DNA from: JBEVJK01 sp963791325
GTDB taxonomy: Bacteria > Pseudomonadota > Alphaproteobacteria > Rhizobiales > Rhizobiaceae
DNA: 64,000 nucleotides
Reading direction: 5' to 3'
NCBI GenBank assembly: GCA_963791325.1
Contig: CAWBRU010000008.1
Coordinates: 186,001-250,000 of the forward strand
Position 1 is the stretch's first letter, and the number at the start of each line of letters is the position of its first letter. The notes beneath the pieces are model-generated. The model did not search any database. It was given only the letters and a program-made list of their open reading frames with translations, and had not been told where the DNA came from. Position numbers and translations under genes: made by a program. Positions 61,966-64,000 of this stretch are shown here, in pieces.

Positions 61966-62661
61966 CTAGGACGCCGGCTGGCGCTGCGTCACATGCAGCA
62001 CGCGCTCGCGCGTGGCGAACCACTCCTCGGCATAGTCGTCGTTGCGATACTCGTCGAAATACGGCCCGCCGTCGGTGAAGTGAACCAGCTTGGCATCGCC
62101 GCGGTAGTCGTATTCGTTGACCAGATGGTTCCAGGCGCTCGGCAATTCGCCGATCTGATCGTCGCCGTCCAGCCATTTGAACTGATGCAGCTCAAGTCCG
62201 GTCGCGGTGTTGACGAAGTCAGGCGTCAGCGCGCGGCAGCGCCGATTGTTGAACAGCATGACGCTCGACCAGTTCTTCTTCTGGTATTTCGTCTGCGTCT
62301 GGCCGAGGAACTTGGTCTCGGTCTTGGGCTGATAATCGTGCTTGACGCACATCACCGCGAAGCGCTCGTCGCGCAGCGACCAGAGCTCGGCGATGTCGGC
62401 GCGGGCCAGCATGTCGCAATCGACGAACAGGCTCCAGCCTTCATAGCCGCTCAGATAGGGCACCATGAAGCGCGAGAACGAGAACTCGGTCGATTGCAGC
62501 GCGTTGCGCTCGCGGGTGAACAGGCCCTGCAGGTGGGAGAGCACGATCGGCGAGAAGGCAACGGGCGTCGAGGCGTGCTCGATGATGCTTTGCGCCAGCA
62601 CATGGTAGGCGACCACCTCCTTGGAATCGAAACCGATGAAGATCCGTGCCGTCTCAGCCAT
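61966..62661 (-). CDS. Glycosyltransferase-like protein (GT8-type fold)
   Basis: A 231-residue protein with a nucleotide-sugar transferase look: N-terminal RIFIGFDSKEVVAYHVLAQS, the DxD-type metal motif in LFVDCDMLARADI, and a C-terminal HFTDGGPYF. The family is widespread in proteobacteria as an uncharacterised glycosyltransferase; donor and acceptor unknown. ATG 62661. Monocistronic, divergent from the VOC gene. Confidence 0.72.
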   Translation of the reverse strand: MAETARIFIGFDSKEVVAYHVLAQSIIEHASTPVAFSPIVLSHLQGLFTRERNALQSTEFSFSRFMVPYLSGYEGWSLFVDCDMLARADIAELWSLRDERFAVMCVKHDYQPKTETKFLGQTQTKYQKKNWSSVMLFNNRRCRALTPDFVNTATGLELHQFKWLDGDDQIGELPSAWNHLVNEYDYRGDAKLVHFTDGGPYFDEYRNDDYAEEWFATRERVLHVTQRQPAS

Positions 62662-62905
62662 GCTCGCTCCACTTGCCCTCGGCCGATTGTTCCGCCGGCC
62701 GCACCGCCCGCCTGCCGAGTTGGGTGCCCGAGTGATCTTAGCGATAGCTCATAAAGTTGAAGAACATAAAGCACAATCTTGAGCAAACCGAAGCGCGGCG
62801 AGGCAAGACAAAACCAGCCGAAATGCCTTCGCAGCTGTTGCCCGGGCGGTCGGGATGTGCTAGAACATACCAAGAACGACTGGCGATGATCAGGGGATGT
62901 TTTCG

Positions 62906-63250
62906 ATGCGTCAGACAGGCAAGCTCGACTATCTGGAACTGCCCGCCGGGGGCGGCACGCTCGACCGCGTGAAGGCGTTCTACAGCGCCGCATTCGGCTG
63001 GTCGTTCACCGACTACGGACCGACCTATTCGGCCTTCGACGAGGGTCTGGAGGGCGGCTTTCAGGCCGAGCCGGGGGAGGCGGCGCCCAAGCCGCTGCCG
63101 GTTCTCTACGCCGAGGACGTCGAGGCGGCCCTTGCCGCGGTCGAGGCTGCCGGCGGCACCGTGCTGAAGCCGATCTACGCCTTCCCCGGCGGTCGCCGTT
63201 TCAATCTACGGGACCCGGCCGGCAACGAGCTGGCGGTGTGGGGGCCGTAA
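62906..63250 (+). CDS. VOC (glyoxalase/bleomycin-resistance) family protein
   Basis: A 114-residue VOC protein: KLDYLELPAGGGTLDRVKAF, YSAAFGWSFTDYGPTYSAF and the C-terminal FNLRDPAGNELAVWGP. VOC proteins are metal-binding enzymes or binding proteins of diverse function. Start ATG 62906 is preferred to 62897 because AGGGG lies 9 bases ahead of it. Confidence 0.85.
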   Translation: MRQTGKLDYLELPAGGGTLDRVKAFYSAAFGWSFTDYGPTYSAFDEGLEGGFQAEPGEAAPKPLPVLYAEDVEAALAAVEAAGGTVLKPIYAFPGGRRFNLRDPAGNELAVWGP

Positions 63251-63724
63251 GCCCGTCTGTCCGCACGGCAGAGGCAGGCAGGCTATTCGCCATTCGGCCA
63301 TCTCGGTTGTTTGGCGATCTCGGTTGTTTGGCCATCTCGGTGGTTTCGGCCACCTCAATTGTTTCGGCTGTTGCGGCCCTCTGGGCCGTGTGCCGAGGTT
63401 GGCCGGTCGGCGTTGAACCGACCTCCGCCGCTGTTCGGATGGCTGATCTGCCGCCATCGTTTGTCGAAGCGCGGGCCTGGCGGCCTAATCGATTCGCATC
63501 GGCCTTGGCCTTTCCGGCGGATTGCCTTTGAAGCTTTCTCACCCTATCGCTCTTTGCATTGCGGACGAGAGGGCTCCGCCGCTCTTCGATCCGGCCGGAC
63601 CGGACGGGTCGGCCGGCCTGGCTTTTCCGGTGGCATCGCTGGGCGCGGCAACGGACGCGGTGCGGCTTGCCCTGCCGGAGAGAGCGGCAAGCTCTGCCGA
63701 ACTGGAACGCGAGGGCTACGGCGG
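63251..63724. other. 474-bp region without a clear gene, upstream of ppdK
   Basis: Contains a 17-bp tandem repeat (63296-63364) and a 6-bp-stem hairpin, GGTCGG/CCGACC, at about 63405-63423. Open frames on both strands here have repeat-like or Pro/Arg-rich content and no recognised domain. The ppdK promoter must lie here. Confidence 0.5.
63296..63364. repeat. 17-bp tandem repeat, four copies
   Basis: Units: GGCCATCTCGGTTGTTT (63296-63312), GGCGATCTCGGTTGTTT (63313-63329), GGCCATCTCGGTGGTTT (63330-63346), then one extra base and GGCCACCTCAATTGTTT (63348-63364). The first three are head to tail with one difference each; the fourth has three. As 17 is not a multiple of 3, it is unlikely to be coding. 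Confidence 0.85.
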
Positions 63725-64000
63725 ATGGCGAAATGGGTCTACGGCTTCGGTGACGGCGCGGCCGAAGGACGGGCGGGAGACAAGAACCTGCTCGGCGGCA
63801 AGGGCGCCAATCTCGCCGAGATGTGCGAGCCTCGGCCTGCCGGTGCCGCCCGGCTTCACCATCACCACCGAGGCCTGCAATCATTTCTACGCCAACGGCA
63901 AGAGCTATCCCGCCGCGATGGCGGCCGATGTCGAAGCGGCGCTGGCCGAAGTCGGGCGGCTCGACCGGCCGGCGCTTCGGCGACCCCGAGCGCCTGCTGC
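63725..64000 (+). CDS. ppdK: Pyruvate phosphate dikinase, N-terminal part, 3' end outside window; two apparent 1-bp insertions
   Basis: PpdK interconverts pyruvate and phosphoenolpyruvate using ATP and phosphate. ATG 63725 begins KWVYGFGDGAAEGRAGDKNL, then LGGKGANLAEM, the classic start of the ATP-grasp domain. The frame breaks at 63824 (one extra T) before ASLGLPVPPGFTITTEACN and again at about 63963 (one extra G) before RLTGRRFGDPERLL. With both bases removed the translation follows PpdK to the window edge. Confidence 0.88.
   Translation, partial: MAKWVYGFGDGAAEGRAGDKNLLGGKGANLAEMCEPRPAGAARLHHHHRGLQSFLRQRQELSRRDGGRCRSGAGRSRAARPAGASATPSACC

Noticed and set aside
63398..63460. Possible tRNA on the minus strand, because of a T-arm-like GTCGG-TTCAACG-CCGAC
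   Set aside because: No matching D-arm, anticodon stem or acceptor stem could be built around it; treated as a simple hairpin.

Overview
The window is GC-rich (mostly 65-70 %) and gene-dense. Nearly every gene pair is separated by a few bases or overlaps by 4 bp (ATGA, GTGA or TTGA). Protein similarities (PaaX, RutR, PreT/PreA, DUF2293, fused OppDF, an ArsR-methyltransferase ahead of metF) and the style of the intergenic repeats point to an alphaproteobacterium, most likely Hyphomicrobiales (Rhizobiales). This is inferred from family resemblance; there is no rRNA or other marker gene in the window. I found no tRNA, rRNA, CRISPR array, transposase, integrase or prophage.

Layout. 1-8.7 kb: housekeeping genes, namely the 3' end of oligopeptidase B, a DHA2 drug exporter, a SET-domain protein, a di-haem cytochrome c plus cytochrome c', an Fe/Mn superoxide dismutase, a branched-chain aminotransferase-like enzyme, DUF2293, an ArsR-methyltransferase fusion with metF, and an overlooked 28-residue membrane ORF with its own terminator. 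9-14.1 kb: a four-gene catabolic operon (PLP decarboxylase, alpha/beta hydrolase, class III CoA-transferase, ThDP enzyme). 14.1-22.6 kb: phenylacetate degradation, paaX then paaABCDEIKZ. 22.6-33.9 kb: reductive pyrimidine catabolism. A minus-strand operon holds a beta-alanine-type aminotransferase, a cupin, a carbamoyl-amino-acid amidohydrolase and an NMT1/THI5-type ABC transporter with a DUF559 gene inside it; it is divergent from a RutR-type regulator. A separate preT-preA operon follows. Both operons have a match to the known RutR operator upstream. Dihydropyrimidinase is not in the window.

34.1-40.8 kb: an oligopeptide-type ABC operon (oppA, oppB, oppC and a fused oppDF with an extra helix-hairpin-helix tail). 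All four genes are frameshifted in the given sequence, and each is restored by removing single bases (15 in total, no deletions needed). 41.1-48.7 kb: the bacterial alpha-2-macroglobulin/pbpC pair. 48.8-54.3 kb: a second, intact peptide-type ABC operon ending in an ATC-hydrolase-family gene. 54.9-59.9 kb: a branched-chain amino-acid-type ABC transporter (livGFHM, with the binding protein convergent). 60-63.3 kb: an MFS carrier, a small acidic protein, a glycosyltransferase and a VOC protein. The window ends in ppdK (pyruvate phosphate dikinase), which also has two apparent single-base insertions.

The best-supported systems-level picture is a RutR-controlled pyrimidine uptake and degradation regulon next to a PaaX-controlled phenylacetate regulon. 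The most unusual pieces are the DUF559 gene embedded in the pyrimidine transporter operon, the OppDF-HhH fusion, and the transporter paired with an ATC-hydrolase-like enzyme. The clustering of insertion-only frameshifts is more likely a sequence-quality problem than gene decay.
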